Of a stretch of 8,348 nt of DNA, positions 1 through 5,569 are shown one piece after another. Numbering within the stretch: position 1 is the first letter of the stretch; each line of letters opens with the position of its first letter. Both the position numbers and the translations under genes were made by a program. The notes beneath the pieces were generated by a model. The model did not search any database and was not told the origin of the DNA. It saw only the letters and a list, made by a program, of their open reading frames with translations. Source of the stretch: Alphaproteobacteria bacterium (lineage in GTDB: Bacteria; Pseudomonadota; Alphaproteobacteria; Caulobacterales; Caulobacteraceae); the NCBI GenBank assembly GCA_018895795.1, contig JAHINZ010000332.1:1-8348 (forward strand). The letters are read 5' to 3'.

Positions 1-20
1 CCAGATCTTGAACGCCTGAC

Positions 21-791
21 CTACTGTTTTCGGCCCCGCGCCTGGATCTGGGCGCGCCGGGCCTCGACGGCCTGGGGCGTCACCTTGCGATTGTGGGCGC
101 TGGAGCGTTCGTGCTCAAGCTCGAGACCCTTGCGGAACGAGCGGCCGAAACCATCGTCGATCAGGCGCTTGTAGAACGTCAGGGTTTCCACGGGGATCGA
201 GGCGATATCGGCCGCCAGTTTCAACGCGGTCGGCATCAGGTCCGCAGCGGGCACCACGCGGTTGACCAGGCCCCATTCGGCCGCCGTTTCGGCGGACAGG
301 AAGTTGCCGGTCAAGGACAGCTCCTTGGCGCGATAGATGCCGATCAGGCGCGACAGCTTCTGGGACAGGCCCCAGCCGGGCATGATCCCCACCCGGGCAT
401 GGGTGTCGGCGAAGCGGGCGTTCTCGGAGGCGATCAGGATGTCGCAAGCCAGGGCCAGTTCAAAGCCGCCGGTGATGGCGACGCCGTTGATCGCCCCGAT
501 CACGGGCTTGCGGCACTGCTCGATGGCCTTGACCGGATTGGACTCCGGGTCCTGATCATTGGCCGCGCCCATCGCCTTGGCGTCGCTGCCCAGTTCCTTG
601 AGGTCGAGGCCCGCCGTGAAGGCCTTTTCGCCGGCCCCCGTCAGGATCACCACGCTGATCGCGGGGTCCGCGTCCAGCTCGAACATCACCGTATTCAGCG
701 ACGCCCGGAGCGCCCGAGACAGGGCGTTCATCGCCTCCGGCCGGTTCAAGGTCACCACGGCGATCGGGCCGCTTTTTTCGACGGTCAGCAT
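21..791 (-). CDS. Enoyl-CoA hydratase/isomerase family (crotonase-fold) protein
   Basis: This 256-residue protein has the usual length of a single-domain crotonase. Visible family marks are the first oxyanion-hole segment AFTAGLDL (residues 57-64), the second segment ending GGFELALACD (108-117, with G108 as the probable oxyanion-hole glycine), and the C-terminal half typical of the fold. Members bind acyl-CoA thioesters and usually hydrate or isomerise them, often in cytosolic fatty-acid or amino-acid breakdown. E111 matches the first catalytic glutamate of rat mitochondrial crotonase (E144). The second (E164) falls on His131 in the segment FADTHARVG, so ordinary hydratase activity is not assured. 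The ATG at 791 is chosen because AGGGAG (798-803) lies 6 bases upstream. It is transcribed away from eno across a 111-bp spacer. The fold is clear; substrate and reaction are unknown. Confidence 0.9.
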   Translation of the reverse strand: MLTVEKSGPIAVVTLNRPEAMNALSRALRASLNTVMFELDADPAISVVILTGAGEKAFTAGLDLKELGSDAKAMGAANDQDPESNPVKAIEQCRKPVIGAINGVAITGGFELALACDILIASENARFADTHARVGIMPGWGLSQKLSRLIGIYRAKELSLTGNFLSAETAAEWGLVNRVVPAADLMPTALKLAADIASIPVETLTFYKRLIDDGFGRSFRKGLELEHERSSAHNRKVTPQAVEARRAQIQARGRKQ

Positions 792-844
792 GACGTTCTC
801 CCTGTGCGCCTGATGATCACCGGTTGTTTTGAAGGGAAGTCAAG

Positions 845-873
845 TTGCGCCTCGCAGGCTTGCCAGCTAAGGC
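845..873 (+). promoter_or_regulatory. Candidate eno promoter (Caulobacter housekeeping-sigma type)
   Basis: TTGCGCC (845-851) and GCTAAGGC (866-873) are separated by 14 bases. This partly fits the Caulobacter housekeeping consensus (TTGACGS, 10-14 bases, GCTANAWC) and would give a leader of roughly 20 bases before the eno start. On the minus strand, TTGACTT (837-843) could be a -35 element for the divergent acyl-CoA gene, but no good -10 follows it. The match was made by eye and no start site is known. Confidence 0.3.
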
Positions 874-902
874 TCCCGCGCCTTTCGCCTTGAGGAACCG
901 CC

Positions 903-2183
903 ATGACCGAGATCGTCGATATCATCGCCCGCGAAATTCTCGATAGCCGGGGCAACCCGACGGTCGAGGTCGACGTGTTCCTTGAGGACGGCGCGTTCGG
1001 ACGCGCCGCTGTGCCCTCGGGCGCCTCGACAGGGGCCCATGAGGCCGTCGAAAAGCGCGACGGCGACAAGGCGCGCTATCAGGGCAAGGGCGTGCTGCAC
1101 GCGGTGGACGCGGTCAATGGCGAGATCTTTGACGCCTTGTCGGGCGTCGACGCCGAGGATCAGCGCCGGGTCGACAATCTGATGATCGGGCTGGACGGCA
1201 CCCCCAACAAGTCCCGCCTGGGCGCCAACGCCATCCTTGGCGTCTCGCTCGCCACCGCCAAGGCCGCCGCCGAGTCGGCGGGCTTGCCGCTCTACAAATA
1301 TGTCGGCGGGGTCAATTCCCGCGTCCTGCCGCTGCCGATGATGAACATCATCAATGGCGGCGCCCACGCCGACAATCCGATCGACATCCAGGAATTCATG
1401 ATCCTGCCGACGGGCGCGCCGACCTTCAGCGAGGCCCTGCGCATGGGCGCCGAGATCTTCCACGGCCTGAAGAAGGCTCTGAAGGACGCCGGCCACAACA
1501 CCAATGTCGGCGACGAGGGCGGCTTCGCCCCCAATCTCGGCTCGGCCGAGGCGGCGCTCGACTTCATCGTCAAGGCGGGCGAGGCCGCGGGCTACAAGGC
1601 CGGCGATGACTTCGTCCTGGGTCTGGACGTCGCGTCGACCGAGTTCTTCAAGGACGGCAAGTACCATCTGGAAGGCGAGGGCAAGACCCTCGATCCGGCC
1701 GGCATGGTCGACTATCTCGCTGGCCTCGCCGCCAAGTTCCCGATCCTGTCGATCGAGGACGGCATGGCCGAGGACGACTTCGAAGGCTGGAAGCTGCTGA
1801 CCGAGGCCCTGGGCAAGACGGTTCAGTTGGTTGGAGACGATCTGTTCGTGACCAACCCCAAGCGCCTCCAGATCGGTCTCGACCAAGGCCTCGCCAACTC
1901 GATCCTGGTCAAGGTCAACCAGATCGGCACGCTGTCGGAAACCATCGACGCCGTCGATATGGCCCATCGCGCCGGCTACACCAGCGTCATGAGCCACCGT
2001 TCGGGCGAGACCGAGGATTCGACGATCGCCGACCTGGCGGTCGCCCTGAACTGCGGTCAGATCAAGACCGGCTCGCTGGCCCGCTCGGATCGGCTGGCCA
2101 AATATAATCAACTGTTGCGCATCGAGCAGATGCTCGACGATCAAGCTGTCTATGCCGGCCGAGCCGCGTTGAAGGGCCGCTAG
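903..2183 (+). CDS. eno: Enolase (phosphopyruvate hydratase)
   Basis: Enolase dehydrates 2-phosphoglycerate to phosphoenolpyruvate in the cytosol, the ninth step of glycolysis, and runs in reverse in gluconeogenesis. The 426-residue length is normal for bacteria. Visible features are the mobile lid SGAST (39-43), His155, E164, the proton donor E205 in DEGG, the magnesium ligands D242, E285 and D312, the general base K337 inside the enolase signature ILVKVNQIGTLSET (334-347), and the SHRSGET loop (364-370) with substrate-binding His365-Arg366-Ser367. All expected catalytic residues are present. The ATG at 903 has TGAGGA (891-896) 6 bases upstream, and the N-terminus begins the fold at once (ITARE-like IIAREILDSRGNPT), so the start is secure. 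A strong terminator follows, so eno is probably a unit separate from ftsB and pdh. Enolase is also a component of the RNA degradosome in some bacteria; nothing here tests that. Confidence 0.98.
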   Translation: MTEIVDIIAREILDSRGNPTVEVDVFLEDGAFGRAAVPSGASTGAHEAVEKRDGDKARYQGKGVLHAVDAVNGEIFDALSGVDAEDQRRVDNLMIGLDGTPNKSRLGANAILGVSLATAKAAAESAGLPLYKYVGGVNSRVLPLPMMNIINGGAHADNPIDIQEFMILPTGAPTFSEALRMGAEIFHGLKKALKDAGHNTNVGDEGGFAPNLGSAEAALDFIVKAGEAAGYKAGDDFVLGLDVASTEFFKDGKYHLEGEGKTLDPAGMVDYLAGLAAKFPILSIEDGMAEDDFEGWKLLTEALGKTVQLVGDDLFVTNPKRLQIGLDQGLANSILVKVNQIGTLSETIDAVDMAHRAGYTSVMSHRSGETEDSTIADLAVALNCGQIKTGSLARSDRLAKYNQLLRIEQMLDDQAVYAGRAALKGR

Positions 2184-2211
2184 GTCCGGCTAGTCCAAAT
2201 TGAATCATGAG

Positions 2212-2244
2212 AGGCGCGGTTCCCGGTCGGAGCCGCGCCTTTTT
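2212..2244 (+). terminator. Rho-independent terminator of eno
   Basis: The arms AGGCGCGG (2212-2219) and CCGCGCCT (2233-2240) pair perfectly. The stem continues through a U-G wobble (2220/2232) and TCC/GGA to give about 12 base pairs around the 5-base loop CGGTC. A run of five T (2240-2244) follows. It starts 29 bases after the eno stop codon. Confidence 0.92.
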
Positions 2245-2413
2245 GCCCTTCACGCCGCAAACGGCTGTTCGAATTTGAGCCGATTTTCGCGCTGACACCC
2301 TTCGCAGTCCCGAACCGTCAAAAACGCGCTGTCATTTTTTCTATAAGCGAGAGGCTGGTGCGGGCCGCGCCCTGAATCGCCCCCCTCGCAGACGCGAACT
2401 GGGCGTTGCGATG

Positions 2414-2429
2414 CGGTATCTAGATGCCG
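2414..2429. repeat. 16-bp quasi-palindrome, possible operator
   Basis: CGGTATCTAGATGCCG reads as an inverted repeat with one mismatched pair position (T2417 opposite G2426) around a central CTAG. It lies about 130 bp upstream of ftsB. As RNA the loop would be too small to fold well, so if it matters it is more likely a protein-binding DNA site. No binding protein is identified. Confidence 0.25.
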
Positions 2430-2512
2430 ATGAAACCATCTCAAATGAAAGCATCCGGCAAAGCGCACGATGGGGGCGGACCGGCACTTCGTGGGCCCTT
2501 ATTCAGAAGGCG

Positions 2513-2538
2513 TTAAGCACGATCTGAGACTCTAAAGA
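2513..2538 (+). promoter_or_regulatory. Candidate ftsB promoter containing a GANTC methylation site
   Basis: TTAAGC (2513-2518), 12 bases, then TCTAAAGA (2531-2538) loosely resembles a Caulobacter -35/-10 pair and would start transcription roughly 15 bases before the ftsB ATG. GACTC (2528-2532) straddles the spacer and the -10 element, and GATTC (2550-2554) lies just before the start codon. In Caulobacter, GANTC adenines are methylated by CcrM, and GcrA recruits RNA polymerase to promoters that carry them. Both elements are weak matches made by eye. Confidence 0.35.
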
Positions 2539-2558
2539 TCGCCTCCCGGGATTCCCAG

Positions 2559-2855
2559 ATGTTCGCCCGACTGCAACCGATCCTGCCGACCGCGGCGATC
2601 CTCTTTTTGATCTTCTACTTCGTGTTTCACGCTTTGACGGGCGAGCGCGGTCTGTTGTCGACCTCGCGACGCAATGCAGACTTTGCCGCCAAGACGAAGG
2701 AACTCAAGAAGATCCACGCGGAGAGGATGGACCTGGAGGCCCGGGCTCGTCTATTACGCAGCGGTAGCCTGTCGGCTGATCTGTTGGAAGAACGGGCACG
2801 TTCTCTCCTGGGATACGCTGACCCGAAGGACTATGTGATCCGCACCAAGCGCTAG
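2559..2855 (+). CDS. ftsB: FtsB/DivIC-family septum formation protein
   Basis: This 98-residue bitopic membrane protein has the FtsB/DivIC layout: a short cytoplasmic N-terminus, one membrane segment (about residues 8-26), the alphaproteobacterial-type LTGERGLL link (26-33), a charged helix likely to form a coiled coil (about 38-68), and the family C-terminal motif DLLEERARSLLGYADPKDYVIR-like segment (74-95). FtsB pairs with FtsL through the coiled coil, binds FtsQ in the periplasm, and helps activate septal peptidoglycan synthesis by FtsW/FtsI at midcell. It is encoded between eno and the PDH genes, a neighbourhood seen in other alphaproteobacteria. No strong ribosome binding site precedes the ATG at 2559, but the N-terminus fits the family. 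The likely cell-cycle link comes from the upstream GANTC sites. The family call is firm; the symbol rests on family only. Confidence 0.85.
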   Translation: MFARLQPILPTAAILFLIFYFVFHALTGERGLLSTSRRNADFAAKTKELKKIHAERMDLEARARLLRSGSLSADLLEERARSLLGYADPKDYVIRTKR

Positions 2856-2884
2856 CGCGGTTGGATCATAGCCTCCGGCGCCGG

Positions 2885-2908
2885 TTGACGATCGTGCTCC
2901 GGATCATC
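2885..2908 (+). promoter_or_regulatory. Candidate pdhA operon promoter
   Basis: TTGACGA (2885-2891) is a full match to the Caulobacter housekeeping -35 element. A weak -10 candidate, GGATCATC (2901-2908), lies 9-10 bases downstream. It would give a leader of about 110 bases before pdhA. The -10 half overlaps the inverted repeat at 2893-2921, so the two could act together as promoter and operator. Confidence 0.3.
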
Positions 2909-2921
2909 CGAACCGGGCACG
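2893..2921 (+). promoter_or_regulatory. 9-bp bulged hairpin / inverted repeat upstream of pdhA
   Basis: CGTGC (2893-2897) pairs with GCACG (2917-2921), and CCGG (2899-2902) with CCGG (2913-2916). This leaves a single bulged T2898 and a 10-base loop. It lies 38 bases after the ftsB stop codon and has no T run behind it, so it is not a standard intrinsic terminator. It could be an operator, an mRNA 3' end structure for ftsB, or a leader structure for pdhA. Confidence 0.45.
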
Positions 2922-2990
2922 GGCTGGGCGTGACATGATGAGCACTTCCTTCGCGGAACCGACGACTCATTCGGCGGGAGGTGCTCTGGG

Positions 2991-3050
2991 ATGAAGGCCG
3001 CGATGAAGATTGGCCAAGGAGATTTGAATGGCGCGTACGCGCAAGGGTGA
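2991..3050 (+). CDS. Possible 19-codon upstream ORF (leader peptide) overlapping pdhA
   Basis: An ATG at 2991 is preceded by GGGAGG (2976-2981) at a 9-base spacing, a good ribosome binding site. The frame encodes MKAAMKIGQGDLNGAYAQG and stops at 3048-3050, 23 bases inside pdhA in another frame. Ribosomes translating it would pass over the pdhA ribosome binding site (3016-3021) and start. It is not obviously rich in any one amino acid, so classic attenuation is not indicated. There is no homology evidence, and the frame may be chance; the peptide is not recognised. Confidence 0.25.
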   Translation: MKAAMKIGQGDLNGAYAQG

Positions 3051-4059
3051 GGCTTCCGAGGGGAAGGCGAGCGACACCGGTGTCAACGCTTTCGTCGGCA
3101 AGGATGAGCTTTTAAAGTTCTATCAGAGCATGTTGCTGATCCGACGCTTCGAAGAGCGCGCGGGTCAGTTGTACGGCATGGGTTTGATCGGCGGGTTCTG
3201 CCATCTCTATATTGGTCAGGAAGCCATCGCGGTCGGCATGCAGTCGATCCAACAGACCGGCGACCAGATCATCACGGGCTATCGCGACCACGGCCATATG
3301 CTGGCCGCTGGTATGGACCCCAGGGAAGTCATGGCCGAGCTGACCGGCCGCGCGGGCGGTTCGTCGCGCGGCAAGGGCGGCTCGATGCACATGTTCGATA
3401 TCGCGACGGGCTTTTACGGCGGCCACGGCATCGTCGGCGCGCAGGTTTCGCTCGGCACCGGCCTGGCCCTGGCCAACAGCTACAAGGGCAATGGCAACGT
3501 GTCCTACGCTTACATGGGCGATGGCGCCGCCAATCAGGGCCAGGTCTATGAGAGCTTCAACATGGCCCAGCTTTGGAAGCTGCCGGTCGTGTATGTGGTC
3601 GAGAACAACCAGTACGCCATGGGCACCAGCGTCGAGCGCTCGGCGTCGGAGACCGCCTTCCACAAGCGCGGCGTGTCGTTCCGGATTCCGGGCGAGGAAG
3701 TCGACGGCATGGATATCGTGGCCGTCCGCGAAGCTGGCGCGCGCGCCACGGAGCATGCGCGGAGCGGCCAGGGGCCCTACATCCTCGAGATGAAGACCTA
3801 TCGCTATCGCGGTCACTCGATGTCGGATCCGGCCAAGTACCGGACCAAGGAAGAGGTCGATGAGGTCAAGCACACGCGCGACCCGATCGACCACATCAAG
3901 GAACGCCTGGCCAAGGTCGGCGTCACCGAGGACGATCTGAAGGGCATCGACGCCGAGGTGAAGCGCATCGTCGCCGAAGCCGCGGAATTCGCCCGGACCA
4001 GCCCCGAGCCGGATCCCTCCGAACTCTACACCGACGTCTACTTGGAGGCCGCCCAGTGA
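3028..4059 (+). CDS. pdhA: Pyruvate dehydrogenase E1 component, alpha subunit
   Basis: With PdhB this subunit forms the alpha2beta2 E1 enzyme, which decarboxylates pyruvate on thiamine diphosphate and reductively acetylates lipoyl groups. The 343 residues fit the short alpha subunits of alphaproteobacteria and mitochondria. The start of the fold is SMLLIRRFEERAGQLYG (34-50). The GYRDHGH segment (84-90) lies in the active-site region. The ThDP-magnesium motif runs from GDG (164-166) to NN (193-194). The loop RYRGHSMSDP (259-268) matches the human phosphorylation loop, with Ser264 at the place of its site 1 serine. No kinase gene is present, so regulation by phosphorylation is not implied. AAGGAG (3016-3021) sits 6 bases before the ATG, which settles the start. 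The stop codon overlaps the pdhB start by four bases (GTGA). Confidence 0.97.
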   Translation: MARTRKGEASEGKASDTGVNAFVGKDELLKFYQSMLLIRRFEERAGQLYGMGLIGGFCHLYIGQEAIAVGMQSIQQTGDQIITGYRDHGHMLAAGMDPREVMAELTGRAGGSSRGKGGSMHMFDIATGFYGGHGIVGAQVSLGTGLALANSYKGNGNVSYAYMGDGAANQGQVYESFNMAQLWKLPVVYVVENNQYAMGTSVERSASETAFHKRGVSFRIPGEEVDGMDIVAVREAGARATEHARSGQGPYILEMKTYRYRGHSMSDPAKYRTKEEVDEVKHTRDPIDHIKERLAKVGVTEDDLKGIDAEVKRIVAEAAEFARTSPEPDPSELYTDVYLEAAQ

Positions 4060-5408
4060 GCGTGGACATCCTGATGCCCGCCCTCTCGCCGACCATGGAA
4101 GAGGGCACCCTGGCCAAGTGGTTGGTCAAGGAAGGCGACACCATCAAGGCCGGCGACGTGATCGCCGAGATCGAGACCGACAAGGCGACGATGGAAGTCG
4201 AAGCTGTCGACGAAGGCGTGATCGAAGCGCTTCTGATCGCCGCCGGATCCGAAAATGTGAAGGTCAATACGCCGATCGCCCGTCTGTCGGGCGAAGACAG
4301 CGCAGCGCCATCGGCCCCGGCCGTCGCCGCTGAAGCGGCCACGGCCGCCGCGCCGGTTTCCACCGCCGTGGCCCCGATCGCCGCCGCCTCGAGCTTCGCG
4401 GATCCGGAGATTCCCGCCGGTACGCCGATGAAGAAGATTACCGTGCGCGACGCCTTGCGCGACGCCATGGCCGAGGAGATGCGTCGCGACGACCGCGTGT
4501 TCCTGATGGGCGAGGAAGTCGCCCAGTACCAGGGCGCCTACAAGGTCAGCCGCGACCTGCTGCAGGAATTCGGCGCCCGGCGCGTCATCGACACCCCGAT
4601 CACCGAGCACGGCTTCGCCGGCATGGGCGTCGGCGCGGCGATGGCGGGCCTTAAGCCGATCGTCGAGTTCATGACCTGGAACTTCGCCATGCAGGCGATC
4701 GACCACATCATCAACTCGGCCGCCAAGACGCTGTATATGTCCGGCGGTCAGATCAAGTCGTCGATCGTGTTCCGCGGTCCCAACGGCGCGGCTTCGCGGG
4801 TCGGGGCTCAGCACAGCCAGGACTACGCCGCCTGGTACGGCAATGTCCCGGGCTTGAAGGTCATCGCGCCCTATGACGCGGCGGACGCCAAGGGCCTGCT
4901 GAAAGCCGCCATCCGCGACCCCAACCCGATCGTCTTCCTCGAACACGAGATGATGTACGGCGTCGAGTTCGACATCCCCGATGTCGAGGACTATGTCGTG
5001 CCGATCGGCAAGGCCAAGGTCCGCCGCGAGGGCACGGATGTCACCCTGGTGGCCTATAGCCGCATGGTGGGCTTCTGCCTGAAGGCCGCCGAGGAACTGG
5101 CCGCTCAAGGCATCTCGGCCGAGGTCGTCGACCTGCGGACCATCCGTCCGATGGACCACGCCACGATCCTGGAAAGCGTCAAGAAGACCAACCGTCTGGT
5201 GACGGCCGAGGAAGGCTGGGGCCCCATGGGCGTCGGCGCCGAAATCGTCGCCCGCATCACCGAGCACGGTTTCGACTATCTGGATGCGCCGCCCCTGCGC
5301 GTTTGCCAGGAAGACGTGCCGCTGCCCTATGCCGCCAACCTGGAAGCCCTGTCGTTGCCGTCGGTCGATAAGATCGTCGCGGCCGCGAAGAAGGTTTGCT
5401 ACCGCTGA
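4056..5408 (+). CDS. pdhB: Pyruvate dehydrogenase E1 beta subunit with N-terminal lipoyl domain
   Basis: The 450-residue protein is a fusion. Residues 1-80 are a biotinyl/lipoyl domain with the lipoylated lysine K43 in ETDKATMEV; 81-120 are an Ala/Pro-rich flexible linker; 125-450 are a full E1 beta (transketolase pyrimidine-binding and C-terminal domains). The E1 beta part shows MGEEVAQYQGAYKVSRDL (151-168, with the ThDP-activating glutamate), TPITEHGFAG (180-189), and AQHSQDY (251-257) with active-site His253. It ends in CYR as expected. A lipoyl domain on E1 beta is known from alphaproteobacteria such as Sinorhizobium and Zymomonas and is absent in most other groups. Translation starts at GTG 4056, overlapping the pdhA stop, with TTGGAGG (4042-4048) 7 bases upstream, so coupling to pdhA is likely. 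Its lipoyl-coding DNA is nearly identical to that of pdhC. Confidence 0.97.
   Translation: MSVDILMPALSPTMEEGTLAKWLVKEGDTIKAGDVIAEIETDKATMEVEAVDEGVIEALLIAAGSENVKVNTPIARLSGEDSAAPSAPAVAAEAATAAAPVSTAVAPIAAASSFADPEIPAGTPMKKITVRDALRDAMAEEMRRDDRVFLMGEEVAQYQGAYKVSRDLLQEFGARRVIDTPITEHGFAGMGVGAAMAGLKPIVEFMTWNFAMQAIDHIINSAAKTLYMSGGQIKSSIVFRGPNGAASRVGAQHSQDYAAWYGNVPGLKVIAPYDAADAKGLLKAAIRDPNPIVFLEHEMMYGVEFDIPDVEDYVVPIGKAKVRREGTDVTLVAYSRMVGFCLKAAEELAAQGISAEVVDLRTIRPMDHATILESVKKTNRLVTAEEGWGPMGVGAEIVARITEHGFDYLDAPPLRVCQEDVPLPYAANLEALSLPSVDKIVAAAKKVCYR
4144..4228 (+). repeat. Lipoyl-domain direct repeat, copy 1 (in pdhB)
   Basis: These 85 bases match 5658-5742 in pdhC at 84 positions: 61 identical, one synonymous T/C difference at 4205, then 23 identical. 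They encode residues around the lipoylated lysine. The rest of the two lipoyl domains is less alike at the DNA level. The copies lie 1514 bases apart in the same orientation. Confidence 0.95.
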
Positions 5409-5557
5409 TGACCAAGCGGCCCATGTCCGGCGGGATGGCGTTGACCGCCGCAGACCTGTCGGATGTGGGCCGTTTCAATTTCGGCCAAGAACAACACCTC
5501 GCCCCGGTGCGAGATCGCGCGGACGACGGCCCGGCCGACTACGTCCCGAACGCTTGA
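5408..5557 (+). CDS. 49-residue ORF of unknown function between pdhB and pdhC
   Basis: I do not recognise this product. Its ATG overlaps the pdhB stop (TGATG), and its own stop TGA (5555-5557) is part of the pdhC ribosome binding site TGAGGA, so the frame exactly fills the gap between the two genes. About 80% of codons end in G or C, as expected of a real gene in this genome. The product begins MTKRPMSGGMALTAADLSD, has no cysteine, no membrane segment and no signal peptide, and is slightly acidic. A ribosome binding site is weak: AAGAAGG (5388-5394) is 13 bases away. In-frame ATGs at 5423 and 5435 are other possible starts. It could be a small PDH-associated protein or a coupling ORF that carries ribosomes to pdhC. 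Chance is still possible. Confidence 0.55.
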   Translation: MTKRPMSGGMALTAADLSDVGRFNFGQEQHLAPVRDRADDGPADYVPNA

Positions 5558-5569
5558 GGAAGAAGCTCA

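Larger units (their letters stand above)
2245..2558. other. Non-coding stretch between the eno terminator and ftsB
   Basis: I see no convincing gene in these 314 bases. Short open frames exist (for example 2411-2527 and 2424-2516 forward, 2250-2468 reverse), but they lack good ribosome binding sites and the GC-rich third positions of their neighbours. The stretch is less GC-rich than the genes. It holds GANTC sites at 2374-2378, 2528-2532 and 2550-2554; a fourth lies just upstream at 2202-2206. A small RNA cannot be excluded by eye. Confidence 0.6.

Noticed and set aside
93..893. 266-codon frame on the plus strand opposite the acyl-CoA gene
   Set aside because: The composition (Gly, Gln, Arg, His rich) is that of a reverse-complement shadow, and the minus-strand protein has clear crotonase motifs.
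867..2144. 425-codon open frame on the minus strand opposite eno
   Set aside because: It is a shadow of eno: high GC3 removes stop codons from the antisense frame. The product resembles no family I know, while the plus strand encodes a complete enolase.
2250..2468. 72-codon minus-strand frame in the eno-ftsB spacer
   Set aside because: Its product has no recognisable features, and the frame runs up against the eno terminator, with no support from context.
2411..2527. 38-codon frame beginning MRYLDADETISNESIRQSAR upstream of ftsB
   Set aside because: The residues look plausible, but there is no ribosome binding site and codon third positions are far from the GC-rich pattern of the neighbours.
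2863..2907. GGATCAT direct repeat (2863-2869 and 2901-2907) as paired regulator sites
   Set aside because: Seven bases at 38-base spacing can arise by chance, and there is no third copy or other support.
2893..2921. Intrinsic terminator for ftsB
   Set aside because: The hairpin is good, but no T run follows, so I list it as a structure of unknown role instead.
4038..5267. 409-codon open frame on the minus strand opposite pdhB
   Set aside because: It is an antisense shadow of pdhB, with a low-complexity His/Gly/Asp-rich product typical of such frames.
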